Source: Nitrosococcus watsonii C-113
GTDB lineage: Bacteria; Pseudomonadota; Gammaproteobacteria; Nitrosococcales; Nitrosococcaceae
Assembly: GCF_000143085.1 (NCBI RefSeq)
Contig: NC_014315.1
Location: forward strand, 1,239,001-1,303,000
DNA: 64,000 nt
Reading direction: 5' to 3'
Shown piece by piece: positions 36,982-46,618 of the stretch (positions within the stretch are counted from its first letter, which is position 1; each line of letters starts with the position of its first letter). Under the pieces are notes generated by a model, which saw nothing but the letters and a program-made list of their open reading frames with translations, had not been told where the DNA came from and did not search any database. Position numbers and translations under genes: made by a program.

Positions 36982-39342
36982 ATGTTAGGGGAAATGCCAA
37001 GATTAAATCGTACTTCAAAAGATAAAAAATATCTTCTCATGAAATCGGCAGGAATAATTGCTCAGGAACTCGGAATTCGGCCTGAACAGGCAAGCGCAGC
37101 TATACGCCTTTTAGATGGAGGTGCTACAGTGCCTTTTGTAGCCCGTTATCGGAAAGAAGCTACGGGAGGGATGGATGATACTCAGCTACGTTATTTGGAA
37201 GGCCGTTTAGCTTATTTACGTGAGCTTGAAGAACGTCGGGAGACGATTGTACGTTCCATCGAAAAACAAGATAAGCTAACTGCGGAATTAGAACAGCAAC
37301 TTCTAGCGGCAATGAGCAAGACCGAGCTGGAAGACTTATATCTGCCCTATAAGCCAAAGCGCCGCACTAAAGCACAAATAGCTCGTGAAGCGGGACTTGA
37401 ACCGCTCGCATTACAGTTACTGGAAAATCCGGAACTCGATCCAGAAGCAATGGCGGTGGATTATTTAAATCTGGATAAGGGTATCGAAGAGGTACCCGCA
37501 GCCTTAGAAGGTGCGCGGCGGATTTTAATGGAGTATTTTGCTGAGGAGGCTAGCTTGTTGGGCCAGCTCAGGGAGTATCTATGGAAAGAGGGTAAGCTGA
37601 GCGCTAAAGTACAGGATGGGAAAGAGGAACAAGGTCGTAAGTTCGCGGATTATTTTGAATATCAAGAAGCCATTTGCAAAATTCCCTCCCATCGGGCCTT
37701 GGCACTTTTTCGTGGTCGGAACGAAGGAGTGCTTAAACTAACCCTAGATACGCCGCCCGCTAGGGAGCAGAGAGAAGAACATCCCTGTGAATTCATGGTA
37801 GCCAGGCATTTCGGGATTGAGGAGCAAGGGCGGCCTGCCGATGCCTGGTTGCTGCAAGCTGTGCGCTGGGCTTGGAAAATAAAGCTTTATCCTCGTCTAG
37901 AAGCGGATCTTAAATTACGCCTGCGGGAGCAGGCAGAGGAAACGGCTATTGATGTCTTTTCCCGGAATTTGCGCAGCCTCCTATTAGCTGCTCCGGCGGG
38001 CTCTCGTCCAGTTTTAGGGCTGGATCCAGGCTTCCGCACGGGTGTGAAAGTTGCCGTCATCGATAAGACTGGGAAGCTACTAGAAACCGCCACGATCTAT
38101 CCCCATCCACCCCAGAAACAGTGGGATGCTGCGATTAATACCCTCTCTAGCTTGCTACAAAAGCATGGGGTTGAATTGGTTGGTATCGGCAACGGTACGG
38201 CATCTCGGGAAACTGAACAGTTGGTGGCGGAGCTATTAAAAAAATTCCCGCAGTTTGAATTGCAAAAGCTGCTGATAAGCGAAGCGGGAGCTTCTGTATA
38301 CTCTGCTTCCGCTGGCGCGGCTGAAGAATTACCGGATCTTGATGTCTCCTTACGAGGTGCTGTTTCCATTGCTCGCCGTTTGCAGGACCCGTTAGCGGAA
38401 TTAGTTAAAATCGATCCCAAATCTATTGGTGTTGGCCAGTATCAGCATGATGTCAATCAGCCCCAATTAGGCCGGGCACTAGTGAGCGTCGTGGAAGATT
38501 GTGTTAATGCAGTGGGGGTTGATATCAACACGGCTTCTCCAGCCCTGCTGTCCTATGTATCCGGCTTTACTTCAACGGTAGCCCGCAACACTGTGGAATA
38601 CCGCGATACGCATGGCCCCTTTGCTTCCCGCGAGGGTCTCAAGGAGATTCCCCGTTTTGGAGCGAAGACATTTGAGCAGGCGGCTGGCTTCCTGCGTATC
38701 AGAGGAGGGAATAATCCGCTTGATGCCTCGGCAGTCCACCCAGAAACTTACCCTATCGTGCAAAAAATCATGGAAGAAACTGGGCATGATATACATTGCT
38801 TGATTGGTCATACGGATTTTCTGAATTCCCTTGATCCGGCCTTATTCGTTGATGAGCAATTTGGCTTGCCTACATTTCAAGACATCCTCAGGGAACTTGA
38901 GAAACCAGGGCGCGATCCTCGTCCCGCCTTTAAAACCGCAGTATTTAAGGAAGAAATTCAAACGTTGGAGGATCTCAAGCCAGGAATGATCCTAGAAGGC
39001 GTGGTCACCAATGTTACTGCTTTTGGTGCTTTTGTGGATGTAGGAGTGCATCAAGATGGGTTAGTGCATATTTCCGCCTTGGCAGACCGGTTTGTCAAGG
39101 ATCCCCATGAGATCGTTTCGGCGGGGGATATCGTGAAAGTGAAAGTTCTGGAAATTGATAACGTTCGCAAGCGGATTGGTTTAACCATGCGATTAGGCGA
39201 GATGGCAGAAAAACAATCATCCCAGCTTACAGCCAAAGAGCCCATGAAAAAACCTCGGCATAGTAAAGCTAAATTATCGCCGGCTGCTCAAGGAGGAGGG
39301 GTAATGGCAGAGGCCTTTTCACGGGCAAAAAAAAGCACTTAG
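36982..39342 (+). CDS. tex: Tex-family RNA-binding transcription accessory protein
   Basis: This protein of about 770-786 aa has the Tex layout: an N-terminal helical region (ARPEQ-like start, [17 protein letters not shown]), a YqgF/RNase-H-like domain (about 330-460, [17 protein letters not shown]), helix-hairpin-helix domains (about 490-600, VGVDINTAS...) and a C-terminal S1 domain (about 655-730, [20 protein letters not shown]). By family it binds nucleic acid and influences transcription; Tex is essential for toxin expression in Bordetella. Comparison with E. coli YhgF favours the start at 37039 ([12 protein letters not shown]) over 36982, which adds a basic 19-residue leader. A strong terminator overlaps the stop. 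Confidence 0.93.
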   Translation: MLGEMPRLNRTSKDKKYLLMKSAGIIAQELGIRPEQASAAIRLLDGGATVPFVARYRKEATGGMDDTQLRYLEGRLAYLRELEERRETIVRSIEKQDKLTAELEQQLLAAMSKTELEDLYLPYKPKRRTKAQIAREAGLEPLALQLLENPELDPEAMAVDYLNLDKGIEEVPAALEGARRILMEYFAEEASLLGQLREYLWKEGKLSAKVQDGKEEQGRKFADYFEYQEAICKIPSHRALALFRGRNEGVLKLTLDTPPAREQREEHPCEFMVARHFGIEEQGRPADAWLLQAVRWAWKIKLYPRLEADLKLRLREQAEETAIDVFSRNLRSLLLAAPAGSRPVLGLDPGFRTGVKVAVIDKTGKLLETATIYPHPPQKQWDAAINTLSSLLQKHGVELVGIGNGTASRETEQLVAELLKKFPQFELQKLLISEAGASVYSASAGAAEELPDLDVSLRGAVSIARRLQDPLAELVKIDPKSIGVGQYQHDVNQPQLGRALVSVVEDCVNAVGVDINTASPALLSYVSGFTSTVARNTVEYRDTHGPFASREGLKEIPRFGAKTFEQAAGFLRIRGGNNPLDASAVHPETYPIVQKIMEETGHDIHCLIGHTDFLNSLDPALFVDEQFGLPTFQDILRELEKPGRDPRPAFKTAVFKEEIQTLEDLKPGMILEGVVTNVTAFGAFVDVGVHQDGLVHISALADRFVKDPHEIVSAGDIVKVKVLEIDNVRKRIGLTMRLGEMAEKQSSQLTAKEPMKKPRHSKAKLSPAAQGGGVMAEAFSRAKKST

Positions 39343-39366
39343 TTTTTTATAAGTGCTTTTTAAGTT
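39330..39366 (+). terminator. Rho-independent terminator of tex
   Basis: The 12-bp arms AAAAAGCACTTA (39330-39341) and TAAGTGCTTTTT (39350-39361) flank a T-rich loop, and TAAGTTTTAT follows. The left arm includes the last codons and stop of tex. Confidence 0.85.
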
Positions 39367-39489
39367 TTATTTCGCTGCAAGCAGCTTATAGCCGGGAGGA
39401 GAAAATACTACCCACTCTCACCAAAACTGGTCCGGCAAAGATTAAGTGCTGGCGCAAAATACCCGCAGGCTGCCTTAGCGTGACTTAGG

Positions 39490-39762
39490 TTATCGCTCTG
39501 ACGAAGGACAGCCCTCCATCTGATAAATATAGTATCCGTGTTGCTTGATATGTTGCTGCACTTTGGGGTTAGCAGCTTCACTGTGGCAATAATTGCAAGA
39601 TTCCTGTTGGACATCTTTTGTATGGATACCAATGCTTTCAAGCCATTCTTTGGCATATTGCCGTGCCAGTTCTCCCTGCTTGCCTGTAGGAAGAAACACA
39701 TCGAAATGCAGCCGTTTGCCTTCTGTTGTCGTGACGTAGGTATCAAACACATCAATTTGCAT
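39490..39762 (-). CDS. DUF2024 family protein
   Basis: This 90-aa protein follows the DUF2024 pattern: an opening strand with VFDTYVTTTEGKRLHFDVFL, a central AKEWLESIG, a conserved CNYCHSEAANP (Cys-x2-Cys-His) and an end GYYIYQMEGC. The Cys-Cys-His-Cys set could bind a metal. The family has no established function. ATG start at 39762. It lies alone on the minus strand, between the tex terminator and the upstream region of cysJ; the divergent cysJ start is 302 bp away. Confidence 0.8.
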   Translation of the reverse strand: MQIDVFDTYVTTTEGKRLHFDVFLPTGKQGELARQYAKEWLESIGIHTKDVQQESCNYCHSEAANPKVQQHIKQHGYYIYQMEGCPSSER

Positions 39763-40064
39763 GTAATGATTGCTCCATTTGTAAATAAATTGGCATTCGT
39801 TGCTTATAAGTCTAGTATCAATTATACGGAAATGTGCAATAGCAAGCTATATGGGGCGATATTTTCCTGCAAGGTCTTTTCCTGCTCAATTAAGTGATTT
39901 ATTGCTGTAATTATAACAAATAATTATAATAAATAATTTTTTATTACTTTACATTATAAGGCGTGTTTGTTATTTTTCTGCCTTAATGAAGGCTTATCGC
40001 CGGAATCATCACGATTTTTTAGCAAGTCATAAGAATTACTTAGGAGACACTGACATAACTCGCC
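39763..40064. promoter_or_regulatory. AT-rich divergent promoter region upstream of cysJ
   Basis: The 302-bp gap between a DUF2024 gene and cysJ has no gene. It has a very AT-rich core (39895-39960, many AATTATAA-like runs) of the sort that serves as UP element or bent DNA. A CysB site cannot be proven by eye. The cysJ ribosome site AGGAGA lies unusually far (about 17 bases) from the ATG. Confidence 0.4.
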
Positions 40065-41897
40065 ATGGGACACGATTTATTTAGTACTCAAAATAGTATT
40101 TTTACCGAAAAACAGGCGGAATATTTAAACCGCCTTATCCCTCAGCTTTCTCCTGAACAAATGACCTGGCTCAGCGGTTATCTTGCTGGTTTTAATGCGG
40201 CCCAGCAGGGAGCCGCGAGTGTGGTGCAGCCTACAGCAGCCCAGCCACTAACGGATTCTGGTACTGCTGCTCGGACTGCTACAGTATTATTTGGTTCTCA
40301 AACAGGCAATGCGGAAAAGCTTGCAGAAAAGCTGTGCGGCCAACTGTCCCAGGCAGGTTGTGTTCCTACATTACAAGATATGGGAAGCTACAAGCCTCGA
40401 CAGTTGAAGCGGGAGAATTACCTTTTCGTGATCGTGAGTACTCATGGCGAGGGTGATCCTCCGGATAATGCCGAAGCATTCCATGAGTTTCTTCATAGTA
40501 AAAAAGCGCCTAAGCTGGATGGTCTTCAGTTTTCGGTTTTGGCGCTTGGGGATAGCAGCTATGAGTATTTTTGTAAGACTGGGCAGGACTTTGATACGCG
40601 CTTGGAGGAACTGGGAGGAAAGCGTTTCTCGCAGCGGGCAGACTGTGATGTGGACTACGATGATGCCGCTGATGCTTGGATGGATGGGATACTGCAAACG
40701 CTTTCCGAGCGGCTCGACACGCCGGCGGTAGCAGCCGTCAGCTCAACAGTAGCTACTCAGGCCATAGCTTCAAGCTATACGAGAAAAAACCCTTTTTCTG
40801 CGACCTTATTAGAAAACCTCAGAATTACGGGGCGGGGCTCTAGTAAGGACGTTCGACATATCGAGCTGTCCCTGGAAGGTTCGCAGTTTTCATTTGAGCC
40901 TGGGGATTCCCTGGGTGTTGTCCCGAGCAATTGTCCAGAATTAGTGGCTGAACTGATAGAGGTGTCAGGGCTTGATCCCCAGGCGATTGTTACCGATGGC
41001 AAGGGAGAGAGCAGCACGTTGGAAGACGCTTTGTCTCATGGCTATGAAATCACTACGATTACCCGGCCATTCCTGGAAAAATATGCTACCTTTGCTGAGT
41101 CACGAGAACTTGGCAGGCTGCTACAAGAAGAAAATCGGTCGCAACTTCGAAATTTCATCTATGGCCGGGAAGTCATTGATGTTATTCGTGGTTTTCCTTT
41201 GCCTGGAATCACGGCCGATCAATTTGTCGGTTTGCTGAGAAAGTTGCCACCACGGCTTTATTCTATTGCTTCCAGCTACCAGGCTAATCCCGATGAAGTT
41301 CACCTGACGGTAGCGGTGGTCCGCTATCAAAGTCATGGGCGCAGTCGTAAGGGCGTGGCTACCACATTCCTTTCCGAACGGGTTTCCGAGGATGGTACAG
41401 TGCCCGTTTATGTGGACAGCAATAAAAATTTTCGCCTTCCGGAAGATCCCAATGCGCCTCTTATTATGATAGGCCCAGGAACTGGTGTGGCGCCTTTCCG
41501 TGCTTTTTTGGAAGAGCGGGAAATTATTGGCGCCACGGGAAAGAATTGGTTATTTTTTGGGGATAGGCACTTTCATACTGATTTTCTTTATCAGCGGGAA
41601 TGGCTCGATTACCGCAAAAAAGGCCTGTTAACCCGAATTGATGTGGCTTTTTCCCGGGATGAAGAGAAAAAAACGTATGTTCAGCACCGGATGCTTGAAA
41701 ATAGCCGTGAGTTATATGCATGGTTAGAGGAAGGTGCCTATTTTTATGTCTGCGGCGATGCTGAGTATATGGCGCCCGATGTCCATGAGGCGTTGCTTGC
41801 CATTGTGGAAAAGGAAGGTTGCGTATCCCGCGAGAAAGCGGTTGAATACATGAGAGACCTGCAACAAGGCAGACGCTATCAACGAGATGTATATTGA
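40065..41897 (+). CDS. cysJ: Sulfite reductase [NADPH] flavoprotein alpha subunit
   Basis: This 610-aa diflavin reductase passes electrons from NADPH through FAD and FMN to the hemoprotein subunit CysI. The N-terminal flavodoxin domain (about 72-210) opens with [18 protein letters not shown] and has SDSSYEYF-like FMN contacts ([11 protein letters not shown]). The FAD-binding region holds PRLYSIASS, and the NADPH-binding region holds [19 protein letters not shown], ending DVY. Length is close to the E. coli protein (599). It is the first gene of a cysJI pair, with 14 bp to the likely cysI start. Assimilatory reduction of sulfite to sulfide in the cytosol. Confidence 0.94.
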   Translation: MGHDLFSTQNSIFTEKQAEYLNRLIPQLSPEQMTWLSGYLAGFNAAQQGAASVVQPTAAQPLTDSGTAARTATVLFGSQTGNAEKLAEKLCGQLSQAGCVPTLQDMGSYKPRQLKRENYLFVIVSTHGEGDPPDNAEAFHEFLHSKKAPKLDGLQFSVLALGDSSYEYFCKTGQDFDTRLEELGGKRFSQRADCDVDYDDAADAWMDGILQTLSERLDTPAVAAVSSTVATQAIASSYTRKNPFSATLLENLRITGRGSSKDVRHIELSLEGSQFSFEPGDSLGVVPSNCPELVAELIEVSGLDPQAIVTDGKGESSTLEDALSHGYEITTITRPFLEKYATFAESRELGRLLQEENRSQLRNFIYGREVIDVIRGFPLPGITADQFVGLLRKLPPRLYSIASSYQANPDEVHLTVAVVRYQSHGRSRKGVATTFLSERVSEDGTVPVYVDSNKNFRLPEDPNAPLIMIGPGTGVAPFRAFLEEREIIGATGKNWLFFGDRHFHTDFLYQREWLDYRKKGLLTRIDVAFSRDEEKKTYVQHRMLENSRELYAWLEEGAYFYVCGDAEYMAPDVHEALLAIVEKEGCVSREKAVEYMRDLQQGRRYQRDVY

Positions 41898-41911
41898 CGA
41901 GGTTTGGGGCA

Positions 41912-43651
41912 GTGACTCACGATTTGCAGCAAAAAAGCAAGCTTAGCGCGGTAGAAAAGATTAAGGCAAAGAGCCGCTATCTGCGCGGGACAATTAAGGA
42001 AGGCCTGGCCGATCTGGCAACGGGTGCGGTCGTGGAGGAGGATACTAAACTACTTAAGTTTCACGGCACCTACCAGCAGGATGACCGGGATTTGCGTACG
42101 GAACGGATGCGCCAGAAGTTGGAGCCGGCCTATTCATTCATGGTGAGGGTTCGGATGCCAGGCGGGGTTTGCTCGCCGAAACAATGGCTGCAACTGGATG
42201 AGCTGGCGCGCAAATACGCCAATAATTCCCTGCGTATTACTACTCGCCAAACTTTTCAATTTCATAGCGTGGTCAAGCGCCATCTCAGAAGTACTATTGC
42301 GGGAATTAATGAGGCGTTATTAAGCACCATTGCTGCTTGTGGCGATGTTAACCGTAATGTGGTCTGTCACAATAATCCCTATCTTTCCCCCCTCCACAAG
42401 TCAATTTATGACTGGTCCAAGCGGTTGAGTAATCATTTCTTGCCTCAGACCCAAGCTTATCATGAGATCTGGATGGGGAAGGAAAAGGTAGCGGGTACAT
42501 TACCTGAAAATGAAGAGCCGATTTATGGTGAGACTTATCTTCCCCGTAAATTTAAGATAGGCATTACTATTCCGCCGAACAATGAGATTGATGTTTTTTC
42601 CCAGGATCTCGGACTTATTGCTATCGCAAAAGGTAGTCGCCTGGTTGGATTTAACATTTGCGTGGGTGGTGGCATGGGTATGACTCATAGCGAACCATCA
42701 ACCTATCCCCGCCTGGGAGATGTCATCGGTTTCTGTACCCCTAACCAACTGCTGGAAGTGGCTGAGAATATCCTCAAAATTCAGCGCGATTTTGGTAATC
42801 GTTGTGACCGCAAGCAAGCGCGGCTGAAGTATACGATTGATAGCCGCAGCATCGATTGGTTTAAAGCTGAGCTTAACCAACGGTTAGGTTGGGATTTGGA
42901 ACCGGCGCGCCCATTTCATTTCGAAAGTAATGGTGATCATTTTGGTTGGGTCGAGGATTCAAAGGGCCGTTGGCATCTTACGCTATTCTTGCTAAGCGGC
43001 CGTATCAAGGATACGCTGGATCAGCCTCTGATGACGGGTCTGCGGGAAATCGCCAAAATCCATAAGGGAGATTTTCGCCTGACTACTAATCAGAATTTGA
43101 CCATCGCCAATATTTCCAAAACTAATAAGCCGCGCATCGAGGCTTTACTGGAAAAATACCGTATTCCGATGCCCGAACGGTTTAGTCCTATCCGCCAGCA
43201 TGCCATGTCTTGTGTGGCATTGCCTAGCTGTGGCTTGGCTATGGCTGAAAGCGAGCGTATGTTGCCGGGGTTTCTGACTCGGCTGGAAGCCGTGGTGGAG
43301 AAAGCAGGGCTTGCCGATGAGCCGATCACCCTTCGTGTGACCGGCTGCCCAAATGGTTGCAGCCGACCTTACATAAGTGAAATCGCGCTGGTGGGTAAAT
43401 CCCTGGGACGTTATAATCTTTATCTGGGAGCGGGCTTTGCTGGCCAACGCTTGAATAAGCTCTACCGGGAGTCTCTGACAGAGGATGAAATTATTGCAAC
43501 GCTGACTCCTCTTCTTGAACACTATGCCAAAGAAAGGCAACAAGGCGAGCACTTTGGGGATTTTGTAGTCCGGACGGGTTATGTCGATGAAGTCAGAGAG
43601 GGTCGGGAATTCCATGAAGTTCGGTCGGAGAAGGCAGTACAAAGCGCTTAA
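41912..43651 (+). CDS. cysI: Sulfite reductase hemoprotein beta subunit
   Basis: About 579 aa. It carries the siroheme/4Fe-4S ligands CVALPSC (Cys-x5-Cys) and TGCPNGC (Cys-x3-Cys) near the C-terminus, and two ferredoxin-like half-domains (N-terminal RVRMPGGVC... and TTRQTFQFH). It catalyses the six-electron reduction of sulfite to sulfide with CysJ. The start chosen is GTG at 41912, preceded by GAGG and giving the usual short N-terminus. A TTG at 41894, overlapping the cysJ stop, is less likely. No cysH or cysG lies nearby in the window. Confidence 0.94.
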   Translation: MTHDLQQKSKLSAVEKIKAKSRYLRGTIKEGLADLATGAVVEEDTKLLKFHGTYQQDDRDLRTERMRQKLEPAYSFMVRVRMPGGVCSPKQWLQLDELARKYANNSLRITTRQTFQFHSVVKRHLRSTIAGINEALLSTIAACGDVNRNVVCHNNPYLSPLHKSIYDWSKRLSNHFLPQTQAYHEIWMGKEKVAGTLPENEEPIYGETYLPRKFKIGITIPPNNEIDVFSQDLGLIAIAKGSRLVGFNICVGGGMGMTHSEPSTYPRLGDVIGFCTPNQLLEVAENILKIQRDFGNRCDRKQARLKYTIDSRSIDWFKAELNQRLGWDLEPARPFHFESNGDHFGWVEDSKGRWHLTLFLLSGRIKDTLDQPLMTGLREIAKIHKGDFRLTTNQNLTIANISKTNKPRIEALLEKYRIPMPERFSPIRQHAMSCVALPSCGLAMAESERMLPGFLTRLEAVVEKAGLADEPITLRVTGCPNGCSRPYISEIALVGKSLGRYNLYLGAGFAGQRLNKLYRESLTEDEIIATLTPLLEHYAKERQQGEHFGDFVVRTGYVDEVREGREFHEVRSEKAVQSA

Positions 43652-43742
43652 CGGAAAGCCGACAGGATAGAGGGGTTGGCGTTCTTCAGATCTATTCGCT
43701 ATCATTCCCTATTTATAAAATAACTTACTAGGAGGAAGCGTC

Positions 43743-44381
43743 ATGGCATTACATATCGGCGATGTCGCGCCGGATTTTACGCAAGAGTCCACCATAGGTC
43801 CGCTTCACTTTCATGATTGGATTGGCAACAGTTGGGCGGTGCTTTATTCCCATCCTGCCGACTACACGCCAGTATGCACCACGGAGCTAGGTACCACCGC
43901 CAAGCTAGCGGATGAGTTTAAAAAGCGTGATGTCAAAGTGGCGGCCCTAAGCGTTGATGATGTGGATTCCCATAAAGGGTGGATCAGCGACATTAATGAA
44001 ACCCAAGGATGCCAAGTGAATTTTCCTATCATTGCTGATGCGGATCGAAAAGTATCCGAATTCTATGATATGATTCATCCCGGCGCCAGCGAGACTGTGA
44101 CGGTGCGCTCAGTTTACTTTATTGATCCTAACAAGAAAATTCGCGCTGTCATTACTTATCCCCCGAGTACAGGGCGTGATTTCGGCGAGATCCTGCGGGT
44201 TATCGATTCTCTGCAATTGACGGATAATTATAGCGTGGCGACACCAGTAGATTGGAAAGATGGAGATGATTGCGTGATCGTTCCATCCTTAAAAGATCCG
44301 GAAGTTCTTAAAGAGAAATTCCCCAAGGGCTACAAAGAAATTAAGCCTTATCTGCGCATGACTCCTCAGCCAAATAAGTAG
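43743..44381 (+). CDS. 1-Cys peroxiredoxin (Prx6 family)
   Basis: This 212-aa thiol peroxidase has the peroxidatic Cys at residue 45 in HPADYTPVCTTELG and the long C-terminal dimerisation domain typical of Prx6 (ending EIKPYLRM). No resolving cysteine is seen in the usual AhpC position. The start has a perfect AGGAGG seven bases upstream, so strong expression is likely, and a Rho-independent terminator follows. It lies 91 bp after cysI, so it could be read from its own promoter. It removes hydrogen peroxide and organic peroxides in the cytosol. Confidence 0.9.
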   Translation: MALHIGDVAPDFTQESTIGPLHFHDWIGNSWAVLYSHPADYTPVCTTELGTTAKLADEFKKRDVKVAALSVDDVDSHKGWISDINETQGCQVNFPIIADADRKVSEFYDMIHPGASETVTVRSVYFIDPNKKIRAVITYPPSTGRDFGEILRVIDSLQLTDNYSVATPVDWKDGDDCVIVPSLKDPEVLKEKFPKGYKEIKPYLRMTPQPNK

Positions 44382-44393
44382 TTTTTACCTTGG

Positions 44394-44427
44394 AAAACGC
44401 CTGCTCTTTTAGCAGGCGTTTTTGTTT
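44394..44427 (+). terminator. Rho-independent terminator of the 1-Cys peroxiredoxin gene
   Basis: The 12-bp arms AAAACGCCTGCT (44394-44405) and AGCAGGCGTTTT (44411-44422) flank a 5-nt loop, followed by TGTTTTTA. A strong terminator shortly after the stop. Confidence 0.9.
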
Positions 44428-44507
44428 TTAATTTAAAGATAGTGAGTAGTTAGCCAGCCGTGCCAAACCTTATCCTTTGGAAGGACGGGAGGATATCAAT
44501 GCTAGTT

Positions 44508-45323
44508 TTATGGTTTGCATTTCGGTCGCCGGCCTTCAGAAAGTGCTTGTTGATAGATATCCAGTGCTTGGGGTAAGTGTTGTTCTAGTTCGCTAATGCG
44601 GGCTTTTTCAGAGGGATGGGTGGATAGAAATTCAGGTGGCTTGCGTCCGCCATCGGCTGCCAACATATTCCGCCACAGTTGAATACTTTGACGCGGATCA
44701 AAACCAGCCTGGGCCATGTAGCGTAAGCCAAGGATATCTGCTTCGCTTTCTTGAGCACGGCTGAAAGGCAAGATAATCCCAACTTGGGCGCCTACCCCCA
44801 TTAGGGCCATGAGCTGTTGTCCGGTAGCGCTGCCAGGAACGCCCGCCAATGCTTGAATGAGTTGAAGGCCAGCTTGGGTAGCGTATTGGGTAGACATGCG
44901 AGCATTGGCGTGTTCGGCGATGACATGGCCAATTTCATGGCCAATGACCGCCGCAAGCTGATCAGCGTTCTCAGCTACTGAAAGAAGACCGGTGTAAATG
45001 CCGATATGGCCTCCCGGCAAGGCAAAGGCATTGGCCTGGTCGGCTTTAAATACAGTTACTTCCCACTGCTCCCCGTTCTCAAGAGGAGGGACTAGCGGCG
45101 TGATAGCATTGGCTACACAGCGTATATAGCGGTTGATTTGCGGATCTTTTGAAACAGGTGTTTCTTGTTTGATTTGTTGATAAGCTGCCTTTCCCATTTG
45201 CGCTATTTGGCTAGAAGGGAAAAACTCCAACTGCGACCGACCTGTGGGGGAGGTAGCGCAAGCGATCAGCAGAAGTAGGGCTGATAGGCTTAAAAGAACG
45301 TTTTTGTTTGAGTTGTTCTGCAT
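44508..45323 (-). CDS. M48-family metalloprotease lipoprotein
   Basis: This 271-aa protein has a signal peptide with lipobox LLLLIAC (Cys22), so it is anchored in the envelope facing the periplasm. The zinc site is HEIGH (129-133), with a downstream Glu in ESEADILGLRYM as third ligand. Size and layout match the LoiP/YcaL group of outer-membrane quality-control proteases. A Cys-bearing segment (RYIRCVANAITPLVPP) precedes the catalytic domain. It is transcribed alone, towards the peroxiredoxin terminator. Confidence 0.87.
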   Translation of the reverse strand: MQNNSNKNVLLSLSALLLLIACATSPTGRSQLEFFPSSQIAQMGKAAYQQIKQETPVSKDPQINRYIRCVANAITPLVPPLENGEQWEVTVFKADQANAFALPGGHIGIYTGLLSVAENADQLAAVIGHEIGHVIAEHANARMSTQYATQAGLQLIQALAGVPGSATGQQLMALMGVGAQVGIILPFSRAQESEADILGLRYMAQAGFDPRQSIQLWRNMLAADGGRKPPEFLSTHPSEKARISELEQHLPQALDIYQQALSEGRRPKCKP

Positions 45324-45439
45324 ATCAGGCTCCGCGAAGTAGGTAAAAACTTGACTTTGATAAATACCTGCTCGATCTTCTATGTGTCAAGTCATCCCGA
45401 ATGTCCTATCCTTAATAAGAAATACTATATTTTTGACTC

Positions 45440-46073
45440 AAGTACGAGCGCACTCCGGGCTGCCGAAGGGTTAAGTAACCTGAATTTGCTGTTTCCCATG
45501 ATTAGCGCGGTTTCCGAGTTGGAAGAAGCCATCCATATAGTACGGCGGGCCTATGAAGGGCTGGTAGAGGAAGGTGTTCGGGTTACTTGGCCTCGGGTGG
45601 GAGTCATGATTGAGGTGCCTGCCGCAGTCTATCAGGCGTAAGCGCTGGCACGGCGGGTAGATTTTTTTTCCATTGGTACTAACGATCTGGTTCAATATCT
45701 ACTGGCGGTTGATCGCAGTAATGAGCGGGTGGCGGAATTATATCATTCCCTCCATCCGGCTGTTTTGGCGGCCATTCACGCAGTAGTTAAGGCGGCTCGC
45801 CGACACCATAAGCCCGTTAGCGTGTGTGGTGAGATGGCGGGAGAAGCCACGGCAGCTATATTATTACTCGGTATGGGGATAGATAATCTCAGCTTGACCG
45901 CTGGCGATTTACCCCGGATTAAGTGGATAATAAGAAATTTTAGCCAACAGCATGCTAGGGACTTGCTCGCTCGAGCTTTGCAGGAGGAGGAACCCGAGCC
46001 CATCTATCGAATGTTATGCCAGGCGTTTGATAGCCGAGGGTTAGGGGGGTCTAGTACGGGTAGGAAAAGGAGG
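45440..46073 (+). pseudogene. ptsP: ptsP (nitrogen PTS enzyme I) 3' remnant
   Basis: Homology to the C-terminal PEP-binding domain of PtsP begins near 45440 (ALRAAEG...NLLFPMISAVSELEEA). It continues through GVMIEVPAAVYQA, an in-frame TAA at about 45639, then the same frame with VDFFSIGTNDLVQYLLAVDR, the catalytic-Cys region VSVCGEMAGE, and the C-terminus QAFDSRGLGG. The GAF domain, phospho-histidine domain and first part of the barrel are missing. So the gene lost its 5' two-thirds and then took a nonsense change. A functional copy must lie elsewhere if the pathway is intact. Confidence 0.85.
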
Positions 46074-46304
46074 TTGACTGAGTACCCTTGCTCGCAAGGT
46101 ATTTTCGGAGGCTCTTACAGTAGCAGAACGCGGTTATGGTCCAAGGGGTGGACCGATTACTGCTTCTTGTCTGTCACCGTGCTCCCTGGTGCAAATCTTA
46201 CGGATTTCTGGTGCCGCGCTCGGATCGGGGAAAGCTTGAAACGGATGCCCGATAACTTCTATTTTTCCGTCTCACGCAATAAGGCCCAAGAGATTTTTCG
46301 CTGA
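46074..46304 (+). pseudogene. Truncated unknown ORF before the STAND NTPase
   Basis: A short frame follows an AGGAGG-like ribosome site at 46069-46073 and ends LKRMPDNFYFSVSRNKAQEIFR (key residues RMPDN and SRNKAQE). Its stop overlaps the next start in a TGATG arrangement, which suggests that the 3' end is a genuine coding end, coupled to the following gene. The 5' end merges with the ptsP remnant in the same frame. I do not recognise a family. It is probably the tail of a lost partner gene. Confidence 0.4.
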
Positions 46305-46618
46305 TGACTCTTCCGGGATTAGAGTCCCTCCGGCAGAAGGTAGAGGACTCCACTCAGTTTATCAACTGGCTCGCCGAGAAGGTGCGCACCAGGAATTGGG
46401 TGGCACTGCTCATGCTCTGCTTTGTGGCTGCTGCGGTCTTACTCAACCCCGTTTCAATCAAGGCGCTTTATCCTTGGCTGATGGGCCAGGACCTGCCCGA
46501 GGATTTCTTGGACGGGTATCCGTGGGCTTATGGGGTACTGTTGATCGCACTTTTTTTGAGCGCCCTGATCCTTGCTATTCGAGTCAAGGCCCGCGAGCAG
46601 GAAATCTCCACCCATTGA
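46304..46618 (+). CDS. Small two-helix membrane protein, possibly the N-terminus of the STAND protein
   Basis: This 104-aa frame starts with ATG overlapping the upstream stop (TGATG). Residues 1-30 are amphipathic. Two hydrophobic helices follow (about 32-50 and 74-92), and then a basic segment. The frame ends within the first codons of the NTPase frame. The NTPase frame lacks a good start of its own, and its first conserved block (PPIDLSERSAIKGL) begins exactly here, one frame over. A single gene broken by a +1 frameshift is as likely as two overlapping genes. No known family is recognised for the helices. Confidence 0.55.
   Translation: MTLPGLESLRQKVEDSTQFINWLAEKVRTRNWVALLMLCFVAAAVLLNPVSIKALYPWLMGQDLPEDFLDGYPWAYGVLLIALFLSALILAIRVKAREQEISTH

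Noticed and set aside
39895-39960. Replication-origin-like AT-rich block
   Set aside because: No DnaA-box cluster or origin genes nearby. Best read as a promoter-region feature of cysJ.
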